IMG/VR virus record: IMGVR_UViG_3300037882_004127
Span: 1-64,000 of that record
DNA length: 64,000 bases
Source: a virus
Reading direction: 5' to 3' (one strand)
Under the pieces are notes generated by a model that had not been told where the DNA came from, made no database searches, and saw only the letters and a program-made list of their open reading frames with translations. The position numbers and the translations under genes are program-made. Positions 50,381 through 58,608 of the stretch are shown here, one piece after another; the stretch's first letter is position 1; every line of letters starts with the position of its first letter.

Positions 50381-50797
50381 TTATAAATCTAAATCAAAAG
50401 TTTCTTTAAACATTTTTTTGGTAAGATTGTTGAGGTGTTCATCGTTCAATTCAATAAACTTGAACCCGTTTAATTCGGCAAGTTGCATCTTCTCGCTATC
50501 GGCCTTTAACTTTTTTAAATAACCGGCACGCGAACCATGCATGAATTGATTGAATTCAAGGTGAACGGAATCAGGGCTGACTTCAATAATAACCTTACGA
50601 GAAAGATTTACGAGATCTAACCGCTTCTTACCGGACTTTGGTAAAAGCATTTCTTCCAACACTATATCGTTTTTCCAAAACTTAAATAAAAAATCTTTTA
50701 CCGTTTTTTGAGGTCCGCTAACCTTACGCTCCCAATCAATTTTATATTGGGCGGGGTTAAAATTTACCTCCCGCCCATTTTTAGTTTTCCACTTCAT
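50381..50797 (-). CDS. PD-(D/E)XK (Vsr/DUF559-like) endonuclease
   Basis: 138 residues. KKRLDLVNLSRKVIIEVSPD gives the Asp and Glu of the nuclease core, followed by HLEFNQFMHGSRAGYLKKLK and NGFKFIELNDEHLNNL, as in Vsr-like and DUF559-like phage nucleases. Could be a partner (restriction or mismatch-repair) of the C5-methyltransferase. The usual lysine of ExK is replaced by Ser, so activity needs testing. Confidence 0.6.
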   Translation of the reverse strand: MKWKTKNGREVNFNPAQYKIDWERKVSGPQKTVKDFLFKFWKNDIVLEEMLLPKSGKKRLDLVNLSRKVIIEVSPDSVHLEFNQFMHGSRAGYLKKLKADSEKMQLAELNGFKFIELNDEHLNNLTKKMFKETFDLDL

Positions 50798-50805
50798 CTT
50801 AAGGA

Positions 50806-50834
50806 ATTATTGGTTATTTGGAGAATCAAGTCAA
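50806..50834 (-). promoter_or_regulatory. promoter of the nuclease/C5-MTase unit
   Basis: Minus strand TTGACT (50834-50829), 17-nt spacer, AATAAT (50811-50806), 8 nt before the ATG at 50797. It lies back to back with the plus-strand promoter of the second RHH cassette. Confidence 0.6.
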
Positions 50835-50840
50835 GTTAAT

Positions 50841-50877
50841 TAGATATTTATTCCACAATCGGTGTATAATGATTATA
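50841..50877 (+). promoter_or_regulatory. promoter and palindrome before RHH/LAGLIDADG pair
   Basis: TAGATA 50841-50846, 18-nt spacer, TATAAT 50865-50870, 6 nt to the ATG. TATAATGATTATA (50865-50877) is a palindrome with a central G, like the one in the first cassette, and covers the -10 box. Confidence 0.65.
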
Positions 50878-51023
50878 TGGCATACATCCGAACGAACATA
50901 TTCCTGTCCGAAAAGCAAATGAAAGAACTGCGCGAAATCGCCCTAATCAAGGATATTAAATTTTCCGAATTGGTGCGCACGGCGGTTAATGAGTATATTG
51001 AGAAGGAGACGAAAAAGCTATGA
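50877..51023 (+). CDS. ribbon-helix-helix regulator 2
   Basis: 48 residues: strand IRTNIFLS, helix EKQMKELREIALIKDI, helix FSELVRTAVNEYIEKE. The classic ribbon-helix-helix layout. AGAAGGAGAC near its end is the ribosome binding site for the next gene, joined by ATGA. Confidence 0.75.
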   Translation: MAYIRTNIFLSEKQMKELREIALIKDIKFSELVRTAVNEYIEKETKKL

Positions 51024-52009
51024 GTGAAAACAAATCTGAAATTATTAACCTTCATAACGAGGGATTCTCTGTTGTCCAAATCGCCAGTAAAACAAAATAT
51101 AGCAAAAAAGATATATTTGAGACTATTGTAGAAGGCGGATTTGTCCCGCGCAAATTTGAACCAGATGAGAATATAAAGATTAAAATAATTAATGCTTTTC
51201 TAGAGAATAACTCTGTAAACAAAACATCCAAAATGTTTAACTTGTGTTTTCAAGCCACAAAAAGCATTTTAGTCAAAAGCGGCCTCAAAATTGACCCGGC
51301 GAAATATCATGTTATAGATGAATCTTTTTTCGAGACAATTGATTCGCACGAAAAGGCTTATTATATCGGGCTAATTATGTCTGACGGGTGTTTGCTCTGG
51401 AATAGAAGAAAAGATAAGGTGGGACAATTGCTTATTAGCTTAGTGGAAGCCGATAAATACATTCTCGAAAACTTAATTTCATTAACAAAAAGTTCAACAA
51501 AATTAAGAGTTCAAATTCACCGATGCAGGGATGGTTGCGTTCGTCAACCAATGAATGGTCTTTGTATCGCTTCGGAGGTTTTTGTTTCCCATCTGACTAA
51601 ATATGGACTTTTCCCAAATAAAAGCGTCAACCACCCTTTCTTTAAAAACATTCCAGAAGAGTTTTTATCCAGCGCTATTTTGGGCTACTTTGATGGCGAC
51701 GGAAGCGTTTCTATTTTAAGACAAAACACTCAACTATGTGCATCGTTCATTTCCTCAATTGAATTTTCAAAAGAACTTTACAAAACACTTTTAAGTAAAA
51801 ACATAAAGTGCTCTATAAGGGTAAGAAAAACCAAAAAGGGAACTGAGATGGGCGAAGTTCGACTAAAAGGCAATAACCAATGTCTTAAGTTGTATAGATA
51901 TATGTATTCCTCCAATATCCCTTCGTTGACGAGAAAGAAGCTAAAGTTTGAAACTATGATTGATAGAATCAAACTTGGGCTTACGAAAGATACCTCCCAC
52001 TATAGCTGA
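51020..52009 (+). CDS. LAGLIDADG homing endonuclease (cassette 2)
   Basis: 329 residues. N-terminal HTH-like part (GFSVVQIASKTKYSKKDIFE), then the two LAGLIDADG motifs AYYIGLIMSDGCLLW and LSSAILGYFDGDGSVSI about 115 residues apart, as in single-chain enzymes. Stands on the plus strand among minus-strand genes and overlaps the RecA-like gene's 3' end by 10 nt. Confidence 0.85.
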   Translation: MSENKSEIINLHNEGFSVVQIASKTKYSKKDIFETIVEGGFVPRKFEPDENIKIKIINAFLENNSVNKTSKMFNLCFQATKSILVKSGLKIDPAKYHVIDESFFETIDSHEKAYYIGLIMSDGCLLWNRRKDKVGQLLISLVEADKYILENLISLTKSSTKLRVQIHRCRDGCVRQPMNGLCIASEVFVSHLTKYGLFPNKSVNHPFFKNIPEEFLSSAILGYFDGDGSVSILRQNTQLCASFISSIEFSKELYKTLLSKNIKCSIRVRKTKKGTEMGEVRLKGNNQCLKLYRYMYSSNIPSLTRKKLKFETMIDRIKLGLTKDTSHYS

Positions 52010-53157
52010 ATTAACTTCGTATACTGTTCATACATCCACTCAAAGACTTTCTTGTTTTCTTCAATATAATCAAAAACCCCATTAATCCCCTGATGTTGAA
52101 CCTTAATTTCAATTCCATCTTTTTTAGCTGAAGAAACTAACTCCTCACTAAAGAAATACCACGCTCCCTTTCGCGTTAGATGATTGAATTGCATTGCGAT
52201 ATCAACAACTTCCTTCTCTACCCAAATAGCAGAACCGACGCGATTTTTACGAATCGGAACCCTAATTCGCCCGCACCCCGTAACATCCGAAGCGGATTTT
52301 TTCACTTCAATAGAGGCGAACACTCCGAGAACTTTATTTTTTACGGGATCTGGCTTCTCGTCTGGTTTTTCCAAAATGTAATCACCCTGATAGCGAGGAT
52401 GATAGTAAAGGACGTAATCACTTTGATGCCCGATAGAAGACCCACCGCTACCTTCTACCTGTCTATTTACCCCCGGAGCATAAGGATCTAATTTAATCGC
52501 TGCGCTATATTGGGTAATAACAATCATCAATGCGTCGTAATGACTCACCGGAAGAGCAAACCGCTTAAACAAAAGTTTTGTAAGTAAGGGCACACCCGCT
52601 ACTTTCGGGCTTTCTGTCCCTCCCCAAACGTCCTTCATTGCGTCCGCTTTTAAAATTGTGCCGTCTAAACTGTCCCAGCATATACACAAATGCTCATCGG
52701 CCTCATGCATCGCTTTCAACATAGTTTCTAAGGTTGATGCAATAGTTTCAAAGTAATTTACCGACCAAATAAAAACAGTCCCGTAATCCCATTCTTCCGA
52801 GGTCGTAACATACTTTAATCCCGTTCTCGCCTGAAATTCTTTGGAGCAGCGACCTTCGGCCTTAACCAAAATTGTTCGGGAGCGCGGAACAACCTTCATG
52901 AAGTTTTCTGCGTAAACCATTGCCTGTGAGGATTTTCCGGTTTCGGGGCCTGACGCCGCGAGACGCAAAACCTGACCAGAACGAACCTTGATTTGAGAAT
53001 CCAAAATTAGACTCCCGCTTGATATAGGGTAATTTTTAGAAATTACATTATTATAGTGATCTTTTTGAGTATCTTTGAGAATCGTTGCAAAAATATCCTT
53101 GGTGGATAGCTTTACCTCTTCGCCCTCAACCCCATCAGTTTTTTTCGATTTAGCCAT
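52000..53157 (-). CDS. RecA/UvsX-like recombinase
   Basis: 385 residues. Walker A region AASGPETGKSSQAMVY near residue 70, Walker B HLCICWDSLDG, and a later SSIGHQSDYVLYYHP part. The Walker A pattern matches RecA (GPExxGKT). It would carry out strand exchange in phage recombination-dependent replication and repair. Promoter TTGACA-N17-AATAAT lies just 5 nt before the start. Confidence 0.8.
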   Translation of the reverse strand: MAKSKKTDGVEGEEVKLSTKDIFATILKDTQKDHYNNVISKNYPISSGSLILDSQIKVRSGQVLRLAASGPETGKSSQAMVYAENFMKVVPRSRTILVKAEGRCSKEFQARTGLKYVTTSEEWDYGTVFIWSVNYFETIASTLETMLKAMHEADEHLCICWDSLDGTILKADAMKDVWGGTESPKVAGVPLLTKLLFKRFALPVSHYDALMIVITQYSAAIKLDPYAPGVNRQVEGSGGSSIGHQSDYVLYYHPRYQGDYILEKPDEKPDPVKNKVLGVFASIEVKKSASDVTGCGRIRVPIRKNRVGSAIWVEKEVVDIAMQFNHLTRKGAWYFFSEELVSSAKKDGIEIKVQHQGINGVFDYIEENKKVFEWMYEQYTKLIQL

Positions 53158-53162
53158 GTTAA

Positions 53163-53191
53163 ATTATTGTTCTTTTATCTCTGAATGTCAA
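53163..53191 (-). promoter_or_regulatory. strong promoter of the RecA-like gene
   Basis: Minus strand TTGACA (53191-53186), 17-nt spacer, AATAAT (53168-53163), 5 nt to the ATG at 53157, so the mRNA should be leaderless. Confidence 0.65.
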
Positions 53192-53388
53192 TCCTTCTTT
53201 TGCGCCGCGCGCCACTTCACCTGTTTATTGAACTCATCCTCAATTAATTGCGCATCCTTCTCGGTGATCCCATAATCAACCCAGTGGTCGCGTGACCAAT
53301 TTAAATCATTATCATGTAACGCCTCTAAAACCTGCATAAATTTATTGCGCCAATAATTTGCATCGCCCGATGGTTTAGTTTGTTTCAT
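53188..53388 (-). CDS. hypothetical protein
   Basis: 66 residues, helical, acidic middle and basic end (FNKQVKWRAAQKKD). Upstream of the RecA-like gene; its 3' end carries that gene's -35 box. No motif. Confidence 0.5.
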   Translation of the reverse strand: MKQTKPSGDANYWRNKFMQVLEALHDNDLNWSRDHWVDYGITEKDAQLIEDEFNKQVKWRAAQKKD

Positions 53389-53390
53389 TT

Positions 53391-53579
53391 TTATTGATAA
53401 TTTGATGATTCTACATTTAAATAAATCCTTAACTCCTTCGCAGCCTTAAGATAATTTTCTCTCAACCGATGGAATTCCTCATCCTTAACATCTTTGAAAT
53501 TACTATATCCAACGAAGCAGTAATGAAAACCCTCGTTTTCGACTTTACTCCGAACGTAATCTAAATCTTTGGCGTGCAT
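53391..53579 (-). CDS. hypothetical protein
   Basis: 62 residues, helical with YCFVGYSNFKDVKDEEFHRL. Short spacers to both neighbours. No motif. Confidence 0.5.
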   Translation of the reverse strand: MHAKDLDYVRSKVENEGFHYCFVGYSNFKDVKDEEFHRLRENYLKAAKELRIYLNVESSNYQ

Positions 53580-53581
53580 AA

Positions 53582-54100
53582 TTATTTTAATAGTTCTAGT
53601 AAATTCCTATAAGACTTCTTTTCTACAACAATGTCAAATCCTATTTTCTCATTTTCTAACTTTACTTCCTCTCGTTTAACCGAAAGGTCGATTGCCCATT
53701 TTTTATACAAGTCCTCAACCTCCTGACGATCAATCCAATACAAAAGGGACTTTACTTTTATGGCTGGTTTAAACCCCTCCAAAAGAAACTCCTTATGCGG
53801 AAACCGCCTCACGAATTTGGCCAACACCATAATCTCCCTTTTGAAATTATCCCGTAAAGAATCGGACTCAACCAAATCGCGCAAAATTTGCCCGCGTTCT
53901 TCTCTAGTTAACTTAACAGGAGGCTTATCCTTAACTTTTTTCTTTTTGGGTTCCGTTAAATAAACAATTTGTTCTAAATTAAGCTGAGTTAATTCCCGCG
54001 CGAATTTCTTCCGCCCGTAATAAACCCCTAAACATTCTTGCTCAACTTTATATTCAATGCCATTTTGAGCGATTTTCTCGCCGATTTGAGGTAAACGCAT
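53582..54100 (-). CDS. hypothetical basic protein
   Basis: 172 residues from 54100 (MRLPQIGEKIAQNGIEYKVE). A beta-rich first part and then a highly charged, helical rest. A KKKKVKDKPP segment suggests nucleic-acid contact. No known domain. Confidence 0.5.
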   Translation of the reverse strand: MRLPQIGEKIAQNGIEYKVEQECLGVYYGRKKFARELTQLNLEQIVYLTEPKKKKVKDKPPVKLTREERGQILRDLVESDSLRDNFKREIMVLAKFVRRFPHKEFLLEGFKPAIKVKSLLYWIDRQEVEDLYKKWAIDLSVKREEVKLENEKIGFDIVVEKKSYRNLLELLK

Positions 54101-54101
54101 G

Positions 54102-54299
54102 TTAAAGACGAAAATCCGCATATTCCTTTATGGCGTTCCCTTCACAATCATATTCGCCGGGTATAAATACTTCACAAATACCTTTGTGCAAACCATACGA
54201 TTTTCCATCATCCGTAACATTCAACTCGGCATTATGCTTTTTCAATAATTCGTCCAAATCGCGCCGAAAATCGGCCTCTCGTTCTTTTGCGGTTTTCAT
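54102..54299 (-). CDS. hypothetical protein
   Basis: 65 residues, helix (EREADFRRDLDELLKKHNAE) followed by a short beta part. ATGA overlap with the upstream gene. No motif. Confidence 0.5.
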   Translation of the reverse strand: MKTAKEREADFRRDLDELLKKHNAELNVTDDGKSYGLHKGICEVFIPGEYDCEGNAIKEYADFRL

Positions 54300-54676
54300 G
54301 ATTTTAAATAAACCAGCCGTGTGTGCTGATCCTGTTCGTAAGTTCTTTGAATTTCAAACCGATGCCCATTCAAGAGCAAATGATCTACCATCGTGCAAGC
54401 TAAACCAACCATTTGAGTGGGGGAAACGTTATGAATCGCTACCTCACCAAAATCAATACCATATTCCGCGAACTCCCAGTTATCAATAAACGCCTCGCCA
54501 CCAAAAGTTTGGATGACGGATTTCTCGTTTAAACTGACATAATCATGATCAGTCTCGTCAAAGTATTTATTCACCGCCGATGAAACTCGCGCCCGCAAAC
54601 TTTGATGTTCGGGGCATAAGGGTTGGATTTCTTTAGTGATTTTGTTAACTAGCTCAGCTATTTGGTGATCTTTCAT
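54296..54676 (-). CDS. hypothetical protein
   Basis: 126 residues, helical at first, then FGGEAFIDNWEFAEYGIDFG and a basic end. No motif. Ends 4 nt within its downstream neighbour. Confidence 0.5.
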   Translation of the reverse strand: MKDHQIAELVNKITKEIQPLCPEHQSLRARVSSAVNKYFDETDHDYVSLNEKSVIQTFGGEAFIDNWEFAEYGIDFGEVAIHNVSPTQMVGLACTMVDHLLLNGHRFEIQRTYEQDQHTRLVYLKS

Positions 54677-54678
54677 GT

Positions 54679-55083
54679 TTATTGGTGTTTCGCGTAAAAT
54701 AATGTCTCGTTATGATCCTTGATTGATTCGCCAAACTCCTCCTTGGTTAAACCATATTTATCCAAATCTAAAGCCAAATCCTTAACTACCTCATAAAACT
54801 TTTTGCGCCCATTTTCCGGCATTGAATCATAATCAAAAGCAGATGCGTTATAAATTTCGCGTAAAATCTCATTCAACCGGTGGATCTCTCCTCTTAACAA
54901 ATCAATCTCGGGAACTCTTTCCCTTGAGAGAATGTCACCACCATATTTTTCTTGCCAGTCCCAAGCTTCTTGATAGGAAGAAAATCCAATGGCCTCGTCA
55001 AACGACGCTAAATAAGGGTTTGGCGGATAACAGCGGTCGAATTCTCCAGTATAGTAAAGATTGCCGCTTTTTACATAGAACAT
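54679..55083 (-). CDS. hypothetical protein
   Basis: 134 residues. Beta N-terminus (FYVKSGNLYYTGEFDRCYPP), an EAWDWQEKYGGDILSRERV segment and a helical C-terminus. No family recognised. Begins just past an inverted repeat. Confidence 0.5.
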   Translation of the reverse strand: MFYVKSGNLYYTGEFDRCYPPNPYLASFDEAIGFSSYQEAWDWQEKYGGDILSRERVPEIDLLRGEIHRLNEILREIYNASAFDYDSMPENGRKKFYEVVKDLALDLDKYGLTKEEFGESIKDHNETLFYAKHQ

Positions 55084-55092
55084 TCAACTAAC

Positions 55093-55118
55093 TTGACATT
55101 TTATGTGGTAAAAGTCAA
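55093..55118 (-). terminator. inverted repeat after the sugar kinase gene
   Basis: TTGAC 55093-55097 pairs with GTCAA 55114-55118, and TTTTA/TAAAA extends the stem past one unpaired base. It includes the kinase stop codon. No clear T-run, so terminator activity is uncertain; the TTGAC boxes could also belong to a promoter. Confidence 0.4.
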
Positions 55119-55945
55119 CTTAATTCGGCCTCTACCTCACTTAAACTCGCAGTTGCTGTACCCGATTTTCCGACGACCACCCTAGCCGCAGCATTAGCAA
55201 ATCTAATACTTTGATCTATATCCTCACTTAACATGTATTTATAACAGAATGCGGAATTGAAGGTGTCCCCGGCCCCGCAAGCCTGAGGATTGCTCACGGG
55301 TTTTGTTGGGAAAAACTTACCCTCATTAACCCATAAAGCCCCTTTCCCTCCCTGTGTTACGATCATGTTACGTCCGCACTTTTCATTTTTACCCAATTCG
55401 GAATATTCCTTATTATTAATTTTAATAAAATCCGCCTTATTTGCCCAACTTAAAAATTTCTTGCGCGAATCAATTACTGTTTTCACCCCATACTTATCAC
55501 ATAGTTCAAAAATCAACTCAAGCCAATACTCATCTAATAACCCCTTGCAATAGTCCGAAATAACCAATACTTTAACGGTCCTGTGTTCCTCTATGACTTT
55601 CTTTAGATTTTTGAACATATCTCCGTCAAAATATTCATGATTTTTTGTGATTACGTCGTCATTTTCATCAATCCGGACTATCGTCGCTCCGGTCATTTCC
55701 TCAACAAAGCGCTTTTTAATAATCGCAGTCTTATTGGTGATGAAACAGATCTCAGATTCTTTTAGCCCTAATGAGCGCAAATTATTAAAAACATTCTCGG
55801 CCATGCCGCCGGTGACGCTTTCTCCAACCGGCTTGGTCACAACTGAGTTTGGCTGCTCAGGATTAAGGCGTAAGGGACGTAAAGTGATATTGTGGTCGAT
55901 GCATCTTTCCCCGATTACAATTATCTTTGGCGCAAAATTTGACAT
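55115..55945 (-). CDS. PfkB-family sugar kinase, HldE N-terminal domain-like
   Basis: 276 residues. GERCIDHNI near the start, GGMAENVFNNLRSLG, LVISDYCKGLLD, an IVTQGGKGALW stretch, the catalytic GAGDTFNSAFCY and a final ANAAARVVVGKSGTATASLS. This matches the kinase half of HldE, which makes heptose 1,7-bisphosphate. Its likely partner, the nucleotidyltransferase, lies 38 kb away at 17 kb. Confidence 0.75.
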   Translation of the reverse strand: MSNFAPKIIVIGERCIDHNITLRPLRLNPEQPNSVVTKPVGESVTGGMAENVFNNLRSLGLKESEICFITNKTAIIKKRFVEEMTGATIVRIDENDDVITKNHEYFDGDMFKNLKKVIEEHRTVKVLVISDYCKGLLDEYWLELIFELCDKYGVKTVIDSRKKFLSWANKADFIKINNKEYSELGKNEKCGRNMIVTQGGKGALWVNEGKFFPTKPVSNPQACGAGDTFNSAFCYKYMLSEDIDQSIRFANAAARVVVGKSGTATASLSEVEAELS

Positions 55946-55950
55946 GTATT

Positions 55951-55980
55951 ATCATATCAAATTTCATTGTAAAAAATCTA
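55951..55980 (-). promoter_or_regulatory. promoter of the sugar kinase gene
   Basis: Minus strand TAGATT (55980-55975), 18-nt spacer, TATGAT (55956-55951), 5 nt to the ATG. It matches the TAGATA-N18-TATAAT promoters of the plus-strand cassettes. Confidence 0.5.
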
Positions 55981-56898
55981 TTTATTGAAGGCCGGACACC
56001 CCGAATATCTACGAACCTCTACACTTTCCCCTTTTTCTTTGTCAAATTCAGGTTCTTCGCTAATGTCGTATCCCGCAATGATATTTTTATCTTTATCCAG
56101 TTTAACTTTATAATTTCTAGCCTGCTTAAATTGACAGACTCGCCAACAGAATCCATCATCGGTATCCTTCTTAAATATTTTCTTGGCCTCAACTTCCGTA
56201 AACTTGGAAAATACATATCCCATGTACTCCAGATAAGATTCAATCCCGGCTAATTCCGCATCATTTTTTGGCGGGACAATTTGTATGTGCTTTTGGGGAT
56301 CTTTCTTTGTTGGGGGGTGACGGACAAGAATGAACTGAACCTCGGCGGGTAAACCATACTTTTTCTTGCAATAGCTCTGATAAACCGAGGCTTGGATATT
56401 TTCGCTTAATTCGGATGGGGTGAATCTCTTTCCCTGTGTCTTATAATCTGTGATGACCACCTTATCGGGGAATACCGCGACCCTATCAAGGAAACCTCTC
56501 ATCGGGTATTTTTTGCCAATGGTTAGGTTAAATTCTTGCTCGGGCGGAAATTTCTGAACCGCGCCCTCATCTAGGTAATTGGTTTGGGTTAAGACTAATA
56601 AAACCATATCGTCAATCTCGTCAATTAAATTTTGCGGCAACGAATACTTATTTTGCCACATTTGAATTAATCTCGCAATCTGGGGACTGTTGTAGACCGA
56701 TTTTTTACCGCTCAGAATTAAATCATAATGCTTTTTGTGGCGTGGGTTTAATAGACATTCTAGAATTGAGTGGACCAAACTGCCACATGTCGTTTTGACG
56801 TGGGTTTTTTCGGGTAGTTTTAATACCTCCTTGCAGTAGAATAGCCATGAACAACTATTAATTTCTTTAATTCGAGACGCTGATAGACGAATTTGCAT
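55978..56898 (-). CDS. RecB/Cas4-type PD-(D/E)XK exonuclease
   Basis: 306 residues. CGSLVHSILECLL near residue 38, MRGFLDRVAVFPDKVVITDY with the Asp...Asp-Tyr-Lys-type core, and IQASVYQSYCKKKYGL (QxxxY motif), the signature of RecB-like nucleases used in phage recombination and DNA processing. Cysteines near the N-terminus (INSCSWLFYC) and the end (CWRVCQF, SGCP) could ligate an iron-sulfur cluster as in Cas4. Confidence 0.8.
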   Translation of the reverse strand: MQIRLSASRIKEINSCSWLFYCKEVLKLPEKTHVKTTCGSLVHSILECLLNPRHKKHYDLILSGKKSVYNSPQIARLIQMWQNKYSLPQNLIDEIDDMVLLVLTQTNYLDEGAVQKFPPEQEFNLTIGKKYPMRGFLDRVAVFPDKVVITDYKTQGKRFTPSELSENIQASVYQSYCKKKYGLPAEVQFILVRHPPTKKDPQKHIQIVPPKNDAELAGIESYLEYMGYVFSKFTEVEAKKIFKKDTDDGFCWRVCQFKQARNYKVKLDKDKNIIAGYDISEEPEFDKEKGESVEVRRYSGCPAFNK

Positions 56899-58085
56899 TA
56901 TAATTTTACCATTTCTTCTTCAAAAATTGAAAAATCTGCAATATACTTTACTTCTTTTCCTATATTCGCGGCCTCTCGCACTAAATATCCGTCTTCGGAA
57001 AGTTCTCTAGTGGTATTATGTATCAAGCCTAAATCGTATTTGCCTTTAAAATATTCCAATAAAGATTTTGGGCTTTGCCATTTTTCTGTTTCGAACATTA
57101 AACCCAATACTTCTTCTCTGCATTTAAACTTTTTAACCCCTTTAAACTCTGGTAACTTATCAAACTTCTCCTTTTTTCTTTTCAAATAAATTGTCGCATC
57201 TTTGTAAAGAAATTTTTTAATCCAATTCATAGCCTCAAAACTGCAAAAATTTAAATACCCCATTCCGGGAGTGTTATGATCTTCAAAGTATCCCATTCTT
57301 ATTGGAAAACCTCTTCTGGCTAATTCACCATAAATAGCCCTAACAAACAATTTGGTCCCCAAAAAATTTACATTCCATTTCTCATACTTTCCTTGTTGCG
57401 ACATACAAATACATCCATCCCCATCAAAATAACCACGCAAAAAATGTGGCATCAAATCAAATGGAATTTTATCTACGGGAATTTTATTAAGAGTTAAGCT
57501 TTTCCTTGGCTCACATCCTAACTTAATCAAATCGCCTCGAATAATTTTGCTATTTATTCTTACTTTAGCGGTAGATTGTAATCTGACTACCTCTTTTGTT
57601 TTTGGGTCTCGAATTTTCTCTACTCGCTCTTCAAGAATATGTTCTGCCTCAACGCACTCTTTATAAAGGTTTAAATGATCTATCTCATCTCCTTTCAAAA
57701 GAATGTTTACTCCGCTATCGGTGATGCACCCATCCGCATAGATAAAACCGAGCCAATAGGCTTTTGCTTCGGTGTTAATTTTTTCAAAAAAATCAAAATT
57801 ACAATAATATTGTTTCCCTCCAGCGCAGCAAAAATGTTTGAGCAATTTATGAGTACGCAAAAATTTAATTGATTCTCTGGAAATTCTAAATGTATTTATC
57901 ATCCATAATGGACCCATCTGGTATCTTATGCATTTATATAAATAGCGAAATTCTTCTAAATTTAACTTATTCAACCCTTCGTTATTAATAAATTTGGGGT
58001 CTTTTCGCAAAGATAAATAAATTTGCTCAGCGGCATTGTCTCTGGCACTAATCTTATTTTTAAAATCCTTCGTTCGTATAATCAT
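56898..58085 (-). CDS. LAGLIDADG homing endonuclease
   Basis: 395 residues. Motifs AYWLGFIYADGCITDSG and FLRGYFDGDGCICMS lie about 130 residues apart, preceded by a helical HTH-like part and followed by a winged-helix-like C-terminus. It overlaps the nuclease gene downstream by one base and the upstream gene by 4 nt, so it is in the operon on the same strand, unlike the cassette at 51 kb. Confidence 0.85.
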   Translation of the reverse strand: MIIRTKDFKNKISARDNAAEQIYLSLRKDPKFINNEGLNKLNLEEFRYLYKCIRYQMGPLWMINTFRISRESIKFLRTHKLLKHFCCAGGKQYYCNFDFFEKINTEAKAYWLGFIYADGCITDSGVNILLKGDEIDHLNLYKECVEAEHILEERVEKIRDPKTKEVVRLQSTAKVRINSKIIRGDLIKLGCEPRKSLTLNKIPVDKIPFDLMPHFLRGYFDGDGCICMSQQGKYEKWNVNFLGTKLFVRAIYGELARRGFPIRMGYFEDHNTPGMGYLNFCSFEAMNWIKKFLYKDATIYLKRKKEKFDKLPEFKGVKKFKCREEVLGLMFETEKWQSPKSLLEYFKGKYDLGLIHNTTRELSEDGYLVREAANIGKEVKYIADFSIFEEEMVKL

Positions 58086-58402
58086 TCAATATTCTCCCCG
58101 CATTCCTTACAAGAGTCAAACAATAATGATAAAGGTAACTTCTCCTCGATCCTACCATTAAAATACTTGCTCAGTTTAACCTCTGCGTCCTCAAAATTTT
58201 TCCACCCCCGCCATTTACCAGCGCCCGGATAGCCTCCCAAATCCAAAAAGTTGCACCACGGGAACTCAACTCCGCCAACTTCCTTTACTTCATAATATGG
58301 GCATTGATTCACCTTGCCGCGAAAATTATTCTCAACCGAGGGTAGTTCAACCCAAGTATAGCAATAACCGCCGGGTGGAATTTTACTTTTATCTTTAATC
58401 AT
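58082..58402 (-). CDS. hypothetical Cys-containing protein
   Basis: 106 residues with several cysteines (NQCPYYEV, PWCNFLD, SCKECGENIE), ending in a CxxC. Probably binds zinc. Overlaps both neighbours. No family recognised. Confidence 0.5.
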   Translation of the reverse strand: MIKDKSKIPPGGYCYTWVELPSVENNFRGKVNQCPYYEVKEVGGVEFPWCNFLDLGGYPGAGKWRGWKNFEDAEVKLSKYFNGRIEEKLPLSLLFDSCKECGENIE

Positions 58403-58608
58403 TTGTTAAATTTATTTACAAGCGAAGGAAAAACCCAAATGAGAAGTAAAACTGGGGAGAGTATAACTAAAATAAAAAACGGTAAAAAAGCAAATAAATT
58501 AAAATAAGGCGTCTTATCTAAGATGCTTTTAATCTCATTCTTTAACCCCTCATCTGTTAATATTTTGAAGAATAGAATAACCGAACAAATTAACCAAAAA
58601 ATAATCAT
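58399..58608 (-). CDS. small membrane protein
   Basis: Start 58608 (MIIFWLICSVILFFKILTDE) gives two hydrophobic segments (the second FAFLPFFILVILSPVLLLIW). The longer frame from 58704 would overlap its neighbour heavily. Function unknown. Confidence 0.5.
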   Translation of the reverse strand: MIIFWLICSVILFFKILTDEGLKNEIKSILDKTPYFNLFAFLPFFILVILSPVLLLIWVFPSLVNKFNK

